From: JACDER01 sp963842575
GTDB taxonomy: Bacteria > Actinomycetota > Thermoleophilia > Gaiellales > Gaiellaceae
Direction of reading: 5' to 3'
Length of the DNA: 64,000 bases
Assembly (NCBI GenBank): GCA_963842575.1
Contig: CAWJGS010000010.1
Span: 558,001-622,000 of the forward strand
The position numbers were made by a program, and so were the translations under genes. Positions 54,098 through 63,907 of this stretch are shown here, one piece after another. Numbering within the stretch: position 1 is the stretch's first letter; the number at the start of each line of letters is the position of its first letter. The notes under the pieces were generated by a model. It worked only from the letters and a program-made list of their open reading frames with translations, was not told the origin of the DNA and did not search any database.

Positions 54098-55488
54098 CAG
54101 TACGTCACGGCCGCGGCGGTCGGCTCGTCGGGCGGCGTCGGCCGATCGGGTCGCGCGTAGCGGCGCATGAGCACGAAGTCGACGACGCCGAGGCCGAGAT
54201 AGAGGCAGACGAAGAAGACGAGGCTGATGGTGAGCCAGGCGGTGCTGACGCTGGGCGAGTTCGCGTCCGAGGTCTTGAGTAGATCATTCACGATCCAGGG
54301 CTGGCGTCCCATCTCGGTGAGGATCCAACCCGCTGTCGCGGCGATGTACGGGAAAGCGATCGCGACGATCGCCGTCCACAGGAACCAGCGGGCGCGCTCG
54401 AGCCTGCGCTTCCGGTAGAGCCAAGCCCCGACGACAGCGACCAGGAACATCAGCACTCCCGCGAAGGCCATCACCCGCATCGACCAGTACATCAACTCGA
54501 TATTCGGCATGTAGTTGCCACGCCCGAACTTGCGCTGCTCCTGATCCTGCAGCTGATTGAGGCCCTGGACCTGGCCATCGAAGGACCCTGTGGCCATGTA
54601 CGAGAGGAGGCGGGGGATGGTGATCGAGAAGCTCGGCGTCTGGTCTTGCTCGGAAAAGCCTCCGATCTGGAAGAGCGAGAAGCCGCACGGCTGGCAGGTG
54701 TTCCACTGCGCCTCAGAGGCGGCGATCTTCATGCTCTGGGCGTGCGTGACCGCTTCCCCGAACTTGTTGCCGACGACGAGCTGGAGCAGCGTGACCGGCA
54801 CCGCGACGATCAGCGCCAGCTTCGCCGCCTTACGGAAGACGTCGACCTCGTGGCGCCGCAGGAAGTGCCAGCAGCAGACGCCCAGCACGACGGTCGACCC
54901 GAAGATCAGACCGGCGAGCATCGTGTGCAGGTACGCGCGCAGCGCGAACCCGTTCGACAGCAGCGCCCAGACGCTCGTCAGCTGCGCCTCGCCGTTCACG
55001 ATCTTGTACCCGACCGGGTGCTGCATCCACGAGTTCGCCACCAGGATGAAGTAGCCCGATATCCAGGTGCCGGCCACGGCGATCCAGAGCACCGCGAGGT
55101 GCAGGCGCGGCGAGAGCCGATTCCAGCCGAAGATCCAGATGCCGAGGAACGTGGCCTCGAGAAAGAAGGCGGCGAGCCCTTCGATCGCCAGCGGCGCGCC
55201 GAACACGTTGCCGACGAACTTCGCGTACACCGACCAGTTCATCCCGAACTCGAACTCCTGCACGAGCCCGGTCGCGACCCCGATCGCGAAGTTGATCAGG
55301 AACAGCGTCCCGAAGAAGCGCGTCAGCCGGAGCCAGGCCTCGTCCCCGGTCCGGTGCCAGAGCGTCTGCATGATCGCCACGAGCGGCCCGAGACCGAGCG
55401 TGAGCGGCACGAACAGGAAGTGGTAGATCGAGGTGGTCGCGAACTGCGCGCGCGCGAGGTCGACGGTGGTCGACGCGACGAAGCTCAC
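54097..55488 (-). CDS. cydA: Cytochrome bd oxidase subunit I (CydA), short Q-loop
   Basis: 463 residues from GTG 55488. The heme-ligand His lies in ATTSIYHFLFVPLTLGLGPL; GMNWSVYAKFVGNVFGAPLA and LGIWIFGWNRLSPRLHLAVL follow; the quinol-binding conserved GRQPWIVNDLL is near 390. The Q-loop is the short form typical of non-proteobacterial enzymes. It starts 6 bases after ndh ends. Confidence 0.95.
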   Translation of the reverse strand: MSFVASTTVDLARAQFATTSIYHFLFVPLTLGLGPLVAIMQTLWHRTGDEAWLRLTRFFGTLFLINFAIGVATGLVQEFEFGMNWSVYAKFVGNVFGAPLAIEGLAAFFLEATFLGIWIFGWNRLSPRLHLAVLWIAVAGTWISGYFILVANSWMQHPVGYKIVNGEAQLTSVWALLSNGFALRAYLHTMLAGLIFGSTVVLGVCCWHFLRRHEVDVFRKAAKLALIVAVPVTLLQLVVGNKFGEAVTHAQSMKIAASEAQWNTCQPCGFSLFQIGGFSEQDQTPSFSITIPRLLSYMATGSFDGQVQGLNQLQDQEQRKFGRGNYMPNIELMYWSMRVMAFAGVLMFLVAVVGAWLYRKRRLERARWFLWTAIVAIAFPYIAATAGWILTEMGRQPWIVNDLLKTSDANSPSVSTAWLTISLVFFVCLYLGLGVVDFVLMRRYARPDRPTPPDEPTAAAVTY

Positions 55489-55494
55489 GCCCGT

Positions 55495-56762
55495 TTACTC
55501 ACCTTCCACGGTGATCCGGCCGGCCCGCTGGTGGGTGAACGCGGCATCCGGCCCAGCTGACAACCGCTTTCGCGCGGTCCTCGTTGGTCGGCAGCAGCGC
55601 GAGATGCACCGTCGCCCCACGCGAGCCTGCGCTTTGAGGCCGGTCATCGTCCGGCCGCGGAGGAACTGCACGACCGCCGCGCCGCGGCCGATCGTCGCCA
55701 TCGTCCCCTTGTCGTGGTACTCGAACGGCTTCGCGTCCTTGCCTTCGATCCTGCGGGCGATCGTCTCCCCGGCGTGCTCTCCCGACTGGAGGGCGACCGA
55801 TCCGAGCTGCGGCAGCACCTGCTCGGTCTTCGCGTCGGTGATCGCGGCGACGTCGCCGACCACGTACACCTCCGGATGGTCGGGCAGCGTGAGCTCGGGC
55901 CCGACGCCGATGCGGTTGCCTCGCTGTAGCTCGATTCCGAGCGACTTCACGAGGTCATTCCCCTGGAGCCCTGCTCCCCAGACGAGCGTGTGGGCCTTCA
56001 GCTCCTCGCCGGACTTGAGCGTGACGCGCGTCGGACGACACCGACGAGACGGCGACGCCGGTCTTTACCTCGACGGTTCGGTCCTCGAGCGCCTTCGCGG
56101 CGTACTCGCGCAGCTTGGGCTTGAACATCGGGAAGAGCTCCGGGCCGGCCTCGACCAGCGTCACCCGCGCGTCGTCCTGACTCACGTTTCTGTAGTCGCG
56201 GCTGAAGTCACCGCGGTAGAGCTCGGCGACGGCGCCTGCCGTCTCGATCCCGGTCGGGCCTCCGCCCACGACCACGATGTTGAGGGCGCCGTCCGCGATG
56301 AGGCTGGGATCCCGGTCCGAGGCCTCCCAGCGCTCGAGGATGTGATTCTTGAGGCGGACTGCGTGGGGCAGCGTGTACATCGGAAAGGCGTGCTCCACCG
56401 CGCCCTCGGTGCCGAAGAAGTTGACCTCGGCGCCGAGGCCGAAGACGAGGTAGTCGTAGGTGATCGGCGGCGATGCCCTCGAAGCTGACCTGGCGCGCAT
56501 CGAGGTCGATCCCGGTCACGGCCGCCTTGTGGATCGTCGTGTTGTCGTGACGCTCGAGCAGGTCACGGAGCGAGTGGCCGACCCCGCTCGTCTCGAGCAG
56601 GCCGGTGGCGAGCTGGTAGAGCAGCGGCTGGAAGGTGTGGTAGTCGTGCCGGTCGACGAGCACGACGTCGGCATCTGCGTCCTTCAGCTTCTGCGCCGCT
56701 CCGACTCCCCCGAACCCGCCACCGAGGATCAGGACCAGCGGGCGTCCGGAACCGGAGCTCAC
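55495..56762 (-). CDS. ndh: Type II NADH dehydrogenase (Ndh), frameshifted
   Basis: Non-pumping NADH:quinone reductase. VLILGGGFGGVGAAQKLKDA is the FAD motif, VVGGGPTGIETAGAVAELYR the NADH motif, VYVVGDVAAITDAKTEQVLP the final FAD-binding block. Slips near 56450, 56035, and 55600 break the frame; all motifs are intact. About 420 residues after repair. GTG 56762 overlaps galM (GTGA). It feeds quinol to the cytochrome bd encoded next. Confidence 0.9.
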
Positions 56763-57685
56763 GACGGCGTGATCCCCCACACGGTGGTGAACGACTGTCC
56801 GGGCTCGAGGCGGATCACCGATTCGCCCGTGCGAAAGGCGTTGGGCGGACAGGTCATCGGCTCGACCGCGAGGCTGCGGCGATTCACATCAGGGCGGGTG
56901 TCGCCGGTGAAGAGCATGACGTAGCGGTAGCTCTCGTCCATCCACAACGTGATCGCCCGGCCGCCGCCGGCATCGCGAACCACGACGCGGGCGCGGCCGT
57001 CCTCGCCGCGTTCGAGGTTCGTGAAGGCGTTGTCGAGCCTCGTGGCGCCGATCGTCCGCCCGTCGCGGAAGTCGAGCTCTGTTCCGTCGACCGCCTCGGA
57101 GCCCGTGGGGATACCGCGCTCGTCCGAGAGGAGCACCTCGCCGCCCGGCGCGCGCAGCTCGTTCGAGTCGACGGTCGCCGTCCCGACTGTCAGATACGGA
57201 TGCTGGCCGCACCCGTAGGGACACGCCGCGGCACCGAGATTCCGGGCGGTCGTCTGCACCGAGAGGCCGCCGTGGCCGAGGGAGTATTCGACCTCGAGGG
57301 CGAGTGTGAACGGATAGCCGGGCTGTGGGTGGATCACGTGCCTCATCACGATGCGATACGGGTCGCGTTCGCCGACGGACCAGGCCGCCCAGCGCACCAG
57401 GCCGTGGATCGCGTTCGAGAGCTCCGGCTCGGTGAGAGGCAGCTGGAGGCGCTGCCCGTCGAACTCGTAGCTTCCGTCCTGGAGCCGGTTCGGCCAGGGG
57501 ATGAGCAGCTGCCCGCGACCCGACTGCGCCTGCTCGTCCGGGCCGTAGCCGTCGAGGACCTCCTGACCGGAAACCGAATAGGAGCGCAATCCGCCGCCCA
57601 CCTCGACGACCACGGCGCGCTGGTCGCCGAAGGAGATCTCGAACTGCTCACCGGATGGCGGGGCGGGCGCATTCCCCGTGTTCAC
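56759..57685 (-). CDS. galM: Aldose 1-epimerase (mutarotase)
   Basis: 308 residues, GTG 57685 (GTGA overlap). LIPWPNRLQDGSYEFDGQRL, ELSNAIHGLVRWAAWSV with the conserved His, GAAACPYGCGQHPYLTVG with the second His, and FRTGESVIRLEPGQSFTTVW at the end are the family blocks. Interconverts alpha and beta sugar anomers. It fits between a glucose-producing GH15 and a sugar-oxidising GMC enzyme and zwf. Confidence 0.88.
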   Translation of the reverse strand: MNTGNAPAPPSGEQFEISFGDQRAVVVEVGGGLRSYSVSGQEVLDGYGPDEQAQSGRGQLLIPWPNRLQDGSYEFDGQRLQLPLTEPELSNAIHGLVRWAAWSVGERDPYRIVMRHVIHPQPGYPFTLALEVEYSLGHGGLSVQTTARNLGAAACPYGCGQHPYLTVGTATVDSNELRAPGGEVLLSDERGIPTGSEAVDGTELDFRDGRTIGATRLDNAFTNLERGEDGRARVVVRDAGGGRAITLWMDESYRYVMLFTGDTRPDVNRRSLAVEPMTCPPNAFRTGESVIRLEPGQSFTTVWGITPS

Positions 57686-59234
57686 GCCATTCGCTCGAGC
57701 AGGTGATCGCCGACGCGCAACGAGTTCGCCATGGCCGTGAGGGCCGGGTTCACGGCACCGATGCTCGGGAAGATGCTCGTGTCGACGACGTACAGGTTGT
57801 CGAGCTCGTGTGCCTTGCAGTTGACGTCGAGCGCCGAGCTCTCCGGGTCGTTTCCGAAGCGACACGTCCCTGCCTGGTGGGCGCACCCGGCGACGGGGAT
57901 CTCGGTCTTCATGTACAGAAAGCGGTGGAAGAGGTGGCCCGGATTCATGTCCAGCTGTCCGAGCAGCGACTGGAGCTTGTCGTAGAGCTGTTTCTTCGCC
58001 TCCGCGTTCGTCTCCGTGTAGCTCAGCGTGAGCTTGCCGTCGCCGTCGACGCTGACCCGGTTGTCGGGACTGGGCAAGTCCTCGGTCGAGAGCCAGAAGT
58101 CGATCGCATGGGCGTGCGACTTTTTCCAGGGTCCAGCCGGGCGCAAGCTTGGTCTCTCCCGGCTTCTCGCCCCGGAACATCGGCGCCTGCGACTTGCCGA
58201 CCATCTGGATGTTCCCCATCGGAAACTCGAACTCGTCGCTGCCGAAGTAGAAGTCGTTCAGCCCGAGCGTCTTCTGGTAGACGGTCGGATTCTCCTCCTG
58301 TGACAGCGCGAGCACGGCCATGCTGTCGTGGAACATGAAGTTGCGCCCGACCTGATCGGAGCCGTTGGCGAGCCCGTTCGGGTGCTTGTCGTTCGCCGAC
58401 AGCAAGCAGCAGCTTCGCCGTGTTCGCCGCGCCGCAGGCAACGACGACGAGATCGGCGGCGTAGGTGTCCGTTGCGCCGTTGCGCTCGATGACGACGCCC
58501 GTGACCGCTGTGCCGGCCGGGTTCGTCTCGAGCTTGACCGCCTTCGCGTTCGTCAGCAGCGTGACGTTGTCGTGCTCGAGCGCCGGCCGCACGCCCAGGA
58601 CCTCCGCGTCGGCCTTGGCGTGCACCGGACAGGGAAACCCGTCGCAGTTGGCGCAGCGCACACAGGTGCTGTAGGGCATGTTCTGCTCGTCGAGCAGGAT
58701 TCCGCAGGGGGCGTGGAAGGGGTGGTGGCCTGCGTCGGCCAGCTGGTCGGCGAGCTGCTGGATCCGCGGCTCGTGCGACACAGCGGGATGCGGGTACGGC
58801 GCACTGGCAGGAGGCTCCGTCGGATCCTCGCCTCGCGCTCCGTGGACCTGGTAGATCTGCTCGGCCTGCGTGTAATACGGCTCGAGGTCGTCATACGAGA
58901 TCGGCCAGGCGGGCGAGATGCCGGCGTGGTGGCGAAGCTCGCCGAAGTCCTCGGCGCGCAGCCGGTAGAGGGCGGCGCCGTAGAGCTTCGTCGCCCCGCC
59001 GACGTAGTAGTGGATCTGCGGCTGGAACGGTTTGCCGTCCGTGTCGTACCAGGTGTCGTCCGAGACGTAGCGGTTCTCCACGAACACGGACTGCGCGAGC
59101 CAGTTCTGCGGCTCGCGCGGTAGCCAGTCACCGCGCTCGAGCAGCAGGATCCGCTTGCCCGAGGGAGCGAGGTGCCGTGCAAGCGTCCCGCCGCCTGCGC
59201 CGGTTCCGATGATGATCACGTCGTAGTCGTCCAT
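57682..59234 (-). CDS. GMC-family FAD oxidoreductase, frameshifted
   Basis: Glucose-methanol-choline fold. YDVIIIGTGAGGGTLARHLA is the FAD motif, HYYVGGATKLYGAALYRLRA the family block, and AGTCRFGNDPESSALDVNCK with TSIFPSIGAVNPALTAMANS the C-terminal catalytic and flavin region. A cluster STCVRCANCDGFPCPVHAK has four cysteines, typical of the actinobacterial subgroup. Slips near 58400 and 58130. About 515 residues. Substrate probably a sugar or alcohol, given galM and zwf beside it. Electron acceptor may be the quinone pool. 23 bases after the GH15 gene. Confidence 0.85.
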
Positions 59235-59257
59235 CGAACCTCCTAGCAGGGGCCTTC

Positions 59258-61153
59258 TCAGTACTGCGCCATGATCTCGGGCACCACGATCCGCGCCGCC
59301 GCATCGAGCAGCGCCAGGTGCGAGAAGGCCTGTGGGAAGTTGCCGAGATGGCGGCTGGTGTCGGCGTCGAACTCCTCCGCATACAGACCGAGCGGAGAGC
59401 CGATCCGCAGCAGCTTCTCCATCAGGTCACGCGCTTGCTGCAGTTCGCCGACGATGGCGAGAGCCGAGACGAGCCAGAAGGAACAGATGAGGAAGGTGCC
59501 CTCCTTGCCCGAGAGGCCGTCATCGGTCTCGTCGGTGCGGTACCGCAGGACAAAGCCGTTTTCGGTCAGTTCCTCGGCGATCGCGGTCACCGTCGAGCGC
59601 AGGCGCTCGTCGTCACCGGGCAGGAAGTCGAAGATCGCCGCGAGCAGCACCGACGCGTCGAGGGAGTCGGTGTCGTAGTGCTGGCGGAGAACACCGCGTT
59701 CCGAGACGCCGTGCTCGAGGATGTCGTCGCGGATCTCGTCGGCCGTCGCTCGCCAGGTCGCAGCCTGCTCGGGATCTCCGCGGATCTCGGCCAGCTGCGC
59801 CGCCCGGTCGAGGGCGACCCACCCCATCAGCTTCGAGGAGACGTAGTGCTGGGGAGCTCCACGGGCCTCCCAGATGCCCTGGTCCGGCTCGCGCCAGACC
59901 TTCGTGGCGCACTCGGCCTGGGACAGCACGATCGGCCACAGCCGCCGCGGCAACCTCGCGCTCTTGCGGGTATGGAGCAGGATCGAGTCGAGCACGGCGC
60001 CGAACACGTCGTTCTGGCGCTGGTCGAAGGCACCGTTACCGATCCGGACAGGACGCGCGCCTGCATACCCGGAGAGATGGTCGAGCGTCGACTCCGTCAG
60101 GTCACGCCGGCCGTCGATCCCGTACATGATCTGAAGCGACCCGTCCTCGGTCGGCTCGAGGTCGCCGACGAACTCCATGAACTCGTCGGCCTCCCAGTCG
60201 AGGTTGAGCCAGTGGAGCGCCTGCAGCGTGAACGTCGTGTCGCGCATCCAGGTGTACCGGTAGTCCCAGTTGCGCTCGCCGCCGGGCGTCTCGGGCAACG
60301 ATGTGGTCAGGGCCGCCACGGTCGCGCCGGTGGGCATGTAGGTCAGGCCCTTGATCGCGAGCGCCGAGCGTTGGATCTGCTGGCGGAAGCGGTGATCGGG
60401 AACCCGAGCCCTCCCCAGCCAGTCGCGCCAGAAACTCCGCGTCGCGGCCATCCTCTTCTCGGCTTCGTCGATGTCCTTCGGTGCCGCGAGCTCCTCTGCC
60501 CAGGAGAGCGCGCAGTAGGCCCGCTCGCCGGCAGAGAGCACGTGCCTCCCTCGCACGCGGCCGCCCTCGATTCCGAGGGCGAGGTCGGAGACGATGCGGA
60601 TCGTCTGGCCGGCACCGGTCGCGTCGGCCATCGCCCGGCCGCCGTCGACGAGGTTCCACTCGGCTGCAGTCCGGCCGTAGTCGAAGACGGGCTCGCACAC
60701 GAGCTCGATCTCCACCGACCCTTCGATGCACTCGACCGTGCGGACGAGCATGTGGTCGCCGTCGTCGTCCGCGGGCGCGCGGGTGTGCGGCGTGACCTCG
60801 TCTTCACGCGAGCGAGGCCCCATCGTCAGCGCGTCGCGGACGGCGATCCAGCCCCTCGGCGTCTTCCAGTAGGTGACGAGCACGTTCGTCCCCGGCTCGT
60901 ACTGGCGGTCGGCCGGATGGCTGATCCCGAACGGGCCGAACTGAAACGACCCGGCCTGACGGTCGAGGAGGCTCCCGAAGACGCTGGGCGCGTCGAACGA
61001 AGGGACGCAGAGCCAGTCGATCGCGCCGTCCGGAGCCACGAGCGCGCCGGTGTGGCAGTTCGAAAGGAAGGCGTATTCGGCGATCGGTGGGAACGGGGAA
61101 GGTGCGGCGGCGCTCTGAGGCGCCGCCCGGTCCTCGGTTGCAGCCTTGGTCAC
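59258..61153 (-). CDS. GH15 glucoamylase/trehalase-like glycoside hydrolase
   Basis: 631 residues from GTG 61153 in one frame. The N-terminal super-beta-sandwich (YAFLSNCHTGALVAPDGAID) is followed by the alpha/alpha barrel: GERNWDYRYTWMRDTTFTLQ, REPDQGIWEARGAPQHYVSS with the catalytic Glu, and GTFLICSFWLVSALAIVGEL with the second catalytic region. This form is the actinobacterial trehalase/glucoamylase group and lacks a signal peptide, so it acts on an intracellular sugar, giving glucose for zwf. GTGA overlap with zwf. Confidence 0.92.
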   Translation of the reverse strand: MTKAATEDRAAPQSAAAPSPFPPIAEYAFLSNCHTGALVAPDGAIDWLCVPSFDAPSVFGSLLDRQAGSFQFGPFGISHPADRQYEPGTNVLVTYWKTPRGWIAVRDALTMGPRSREDEVTPHTRAPADDDGDHMLVRTVECIEGSVEIELVCEPVFDYGRTAAEWNLVDGGRAMADATGAGQTIRIVSDLALGIEGGRVRGRHVLSAGERAYCALSWAEELAAPKDIDEAEKRMAATRSFWRDWLGRARVPDHRFRQQIQRSALAIKGLTYMPTGATVAALTTSLPETPGGERNWDYRYTWMRDTTFTLQALHWLNLDWEADEFMEFVGDLEPTEDGSLQIMYGIDGRRDLTESTLDHLSGYAGARPVRIGNGAFDQRQNDVFGAVLDSILLHTRKSARLPRRLWPIVLSQAECATKVWREPDQGIWEARGAPQHYVSSKLMGWVALDRAAQLAEIRGDPEQAATWRATADEIRDDILEHGVSERGVLRQHYDTDSLDASVLLAAIFDFLPGDDERLRSTVTAIAEELTENGFVLRYRTDETDDGLSGKEGTFLICSFWLVSALAIVGELQQARDLMEKLLRIGSPLGLYAEEFDADTSRHLGNFPQAFSHLALLDAAARIVVPEIMAQY

Positions 61154-62548
61154 GACACGATCCACGGGTCGCGCCAGCGACCGTGCCCGGCGACGAGCTC
61201 GTCCGCTTCCTTCGGCCCCCACGAGGCCGGCGCGTACGGATGCACCGGCGGAGGCGAGTCGAGCAACGGCTGCATGACCCGCCAGGTCTCCTCGACGGTG
61301 TCCTGTCTCGTGAACCGCAGGGTCTGCCCGACCATGGCGGCGTGCAGCAGCACCTCGTACGGGGTCGGGCCCTCGCCGCCCTCGGCGGCGAACTCCATGT
61401 CGAGCTCGATCGGGCCGGGCCCATCGGCCCGATGCGCCAGGAAGACGAGCCTCACACCGGTTGACGGATCGAGCTTCACGACCAGCTGATTCGGCTCGAT
61501 CTCGTCCTTGAAGAGCCCGAACCCTAGCCGAGGAGCGTTCTTGAAAACGAGCCGGAGCTCAGTCTGCGTGACCGGGAGGCGCTTCCCGGTTCGGATGAAG
61601 AACGGGACGCCGGCCCAGCGCGAGTTCTCGATCTCGAGGCGCAGAGCGGCATAGGTCTCGGTCGTCGAGTCGGGTGCGACGCCGTCGATCGAGCGGTAGC
61701 CGTCGTACTGCCCTCGGATGTAATGAGCGGGATCGGCCTCCTTGACAGCGCGGAAGAGGGAAAGCTGCGCATCCTTGATCGTCTGCGTGTCCCCTCGAGC
61801 CGGCGCTTCCATCGCGCACATGCAGACCACCTGCATGAGGTGATTGACCACGACGTCGCGCAGCGCCCCGACCGGATCGTAGAAGTGGCCGCGGTCCTCG
61901 ACCCCGAAGTCCTCGGCCATCGTGATCTGGACTGTCGAGACGTAGTTCCGGCTCCAGATGGGCTCGAGCATCGCGTTCGCAAACCGGAGGAACATGATCT
62001 CCTCGGTCCCCATCTTCCCGAGGTAGTGGTCGATCCTGAGGAGCTGGGACTCGTCGACGTACTTGTGCAGCTCTTCCGCCAGAGCGTGTGCGGAGGCCAG
62101 GTCGTTCCCGAACGGCTTCTCGACGACGACGCGCGCCGTCTTGGTCAGCCCCGCCTCGGACAGCCCCTTGATGACGGTCGCGAAGAGGAAGGGCGGGATC
62201 TCGAGATAGAAGACCGGCGTCGTCTTCCCTTCGATCGCCTTGCCGACCCGCCCGTACATCGCGGCATCCGAGAAGTCCCCCTGGACGTACGAGAGCCGCG
62301 CGGCGAGGCGCGCGAAGACCTTCTCGTCCAGCTGCTCGCCGGTGCCCACGATCGACTCGCGCGCGCGCTCGACGAGTTGCTCCACCGTCCAGTCGTCGAA
62401 GGCCACGCCGACGATCGGGCAATCCAGCAGGCCGCGCTTCTCGAGCCGGTAGAGCGAGCGAAAGGTCATCACCTTCGCCAGATCGCCCGTGATCCCGAAG
62501 ATCACGAGAACGTCGGTTTGTTCGAGCTTCCCGGCCCCCGTCGGCCAC
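61150..62548 (-). CDS. zwf: Glucose-6-phosphate 1-dehydrogenase, slip in the first codons
   Basis: First step of the oxidative pentose-phosphate pathway. After a one-base slip near 62535 the start reads MADGG then EQTDVLVIFGITGDLAKVMT, the NADP motif. VVEKPFGNDLASAHALAEEL and RIDHYLGKMGTEEIMFLRFA (catalytic His and Lys) are intact; EIENSRWAGVPFFIRTGKRL is the C-terminal block. About 465 residues. First gene of a very long minus-strand run reaching to the cyd genes. The 150 bases upstream hold no gene that I can see. Confidence 0.93.
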
Positions 62549-62695
62549 CGTCTGATCTCCCTTCGTGCTCGTGAGGTTGCGCTCGCAAGGTATCGCCCGG
62601 CTGGGCCCCTGTAATCACCCGGTTCGGATGAAGCTCCGCAGGTCGGCCTACCGCGACCCGGCCCCCTGGGTCGGCAAGGTCACAACGTTTGCCAT

Positions 62696-62756
62696 CGTGT
62701 GCCGGGGGAGGGGCTCGAACCCTCACGCCCCTTTGCGGGGACAGCTGATTTTAAGT
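62696..62756. repeat. 61-bp direct repeat, partial tRNA-Leu copy (candidate attachment site)
   Basis: Matches 63804-63864 at 60 of 61 bases. It covers the tRNA-Leu from the anticodon loop to the 3' end plus four bases beyond, but not its 5' part. The copy is thus a displaced tRNA 3' end, as left by tRNA-directed integration. Confidence 0.6.
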
Positions 62757-62989
62757 TGACGCCGAACCTCAGACAGCCCGAGTCGACACGAGACGAAACT
62801 GCTCTGTGACGCGAAAACGGGCCGGTTGTGAGCCGGGCCGTCTCGGTGTTTCTCGGTGGGTCTTGTTGCCCCATCTGTTGCCCCACGAAGGCCCGCTTCT
62901 GCGAACTACGGATGCCGTTCTGACGGGCCTCGCCGTTCTGAGCGAGAGCAGGCGCACCCTTCCGGGCACGCCTGCTCGATTCCTGGTCG
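62757..62989 (-). other. Possible integrase C-terminal relic
   Basis: On the minus strand a frame reads QNGIRSSQKRAFVGQQMGQQ, then DPPRNTETARLTTG and runs into the repeat. Gln-rich 'GQQMGQQ' endings close to a tRNA attachment site resemble the tails of actinobacterial tyrosine recombinases. No catalytic Arg-His-Arg-Tyr region is present, so this is at most a tail. Otherwise I see nothing in this stretch. Confidence 0.25.
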
Positions 62990-63621
62990 TCAGCCGCCGT
63001 AGAAGCCGACCGCGTTCATGATCGTTCCTGAGTGGCGTATAGGCAAGAGCCAGCAGGCACGCCTTCGTGTTCGCGGGCGGCTTGTATTGCAGCGGGGTCG
63101 GAAAGGTGACCAGGACGGCGTCGCGGCGTCGCCCGCGTCGAGGATGGACCACAGAACCGCGTCGAAGGTCAATGTCGGCCCGCTGCAACCCGTCGCGCTG
63201 TTGGCAACGTGGAAGCCGTACTAGCTCGACCGTCATGTCCTGTCCGGTCGCTGCCTGCGGTCGTGACGGACAGGCTCGTGAGGTTGATCGGCGATGCGCT
63301 CGGCCCGGCGATGGGCCAATGATCCCCTCCTATGCCGATGATGCGCTGGTGTGCGCGCCACGGAGAGGCAGGCGCAGCCGGACGACTCGCGACCGTCCCG
63401 TCCACGCTCAACGGCCCTGCGCCGTCGCCGACGGCCAGCTTCCCGGCGGAATCGACCTCGGCGAAGAAGGCAGAACCCGAGTGGTCGGAGATATTCACGA
63501 CCTGGCCGACGTTTGCGAGCGCGGTGCCGACGAGCGGGCTGAGCAGGCTGGCAAGACCGACCCCGGCCAGCACGAAGAGCGCGGCCATCGCCACGCGCAC
63601 TTTGGTGATGCGAACCTCCAT
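62990..63621 (-). CDS. Uncharacterised secreted protein, frameshifted
   Basis: ATG 63621: signal segment VRVAMAALFVLAGVGLASLL, then VGQVVNISDHSGSAFFAEVD, GKLAVGDGAGPLSVDGTVAS and PSASPINLTSLSVTTAGSDR. After slips near 63350 and 63240 the end is FPTPLQYKPPANTKACLLAL and MNAVGFYGG with TAG at 62990-62992. About 205 residues. It is the only gene-like cargo between the two tRNA-Leu repeats. Family without known function. Confidence 0.6.
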
Positions 63622-63803
63622 GATCCTTCCTCCCTAGTAGCGGAAGGATCAATCGTCGCACTGGCGCGTCTGCTGGCTAGATCGGTGTGAGAGTCCGTCA
63701 CCCGGCGGCGAGATTCGCGGCCTCCGACGTTGCCCCATCGCCGATTCTGTCGCGTATGCCGCCAATACGCCGGAGAGCCGAAACGTGGCCGTAGCAGGGA
63801 TTC

Positions 63804-63864
63804 CGTGTGCCGGGGGAGGGGCTCGAACCCTCACGCCCCCTTGCGGGGACAGCTGATTTTAAGT
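63804..63864. repeat. 61-bp direct repeat, copy inside the intact tRNA-Leu
   Basis: Second copy of the repeat at 62696-62756, one mismatch. It comprises the 3' two thirds of the intact tRNA-Leu gene. The two copies face the same way and are 1108 bases apart. Confidence 0.6.
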
Positions 63865-63896
63865 CAGCCGCGTATCGCCAATTTCGCCACCCCGGC
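63808..63896 (-). tRNA. tRNA-Leu (TAA)
   Basis: 89-base cloverleaf on the minus strand. Acceptor GCCGGGG pairs with CCCCGGC, discriminator A. Anticodon stem-loop GCTGA-CTTAAAA-TCAGC gives anticodon TAA. A long variable arm (TCCCCGCAAGGGGGC) marks a class II tRNA, as required for leucine. T arm GAGGG-TTCGAGC-CCCTC. No CCA encoded. Its 3' part is duplicated at 62696. Confidence 0.95.
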
Positions 63897-63907
63897 GGCT
63901 GATAAGC

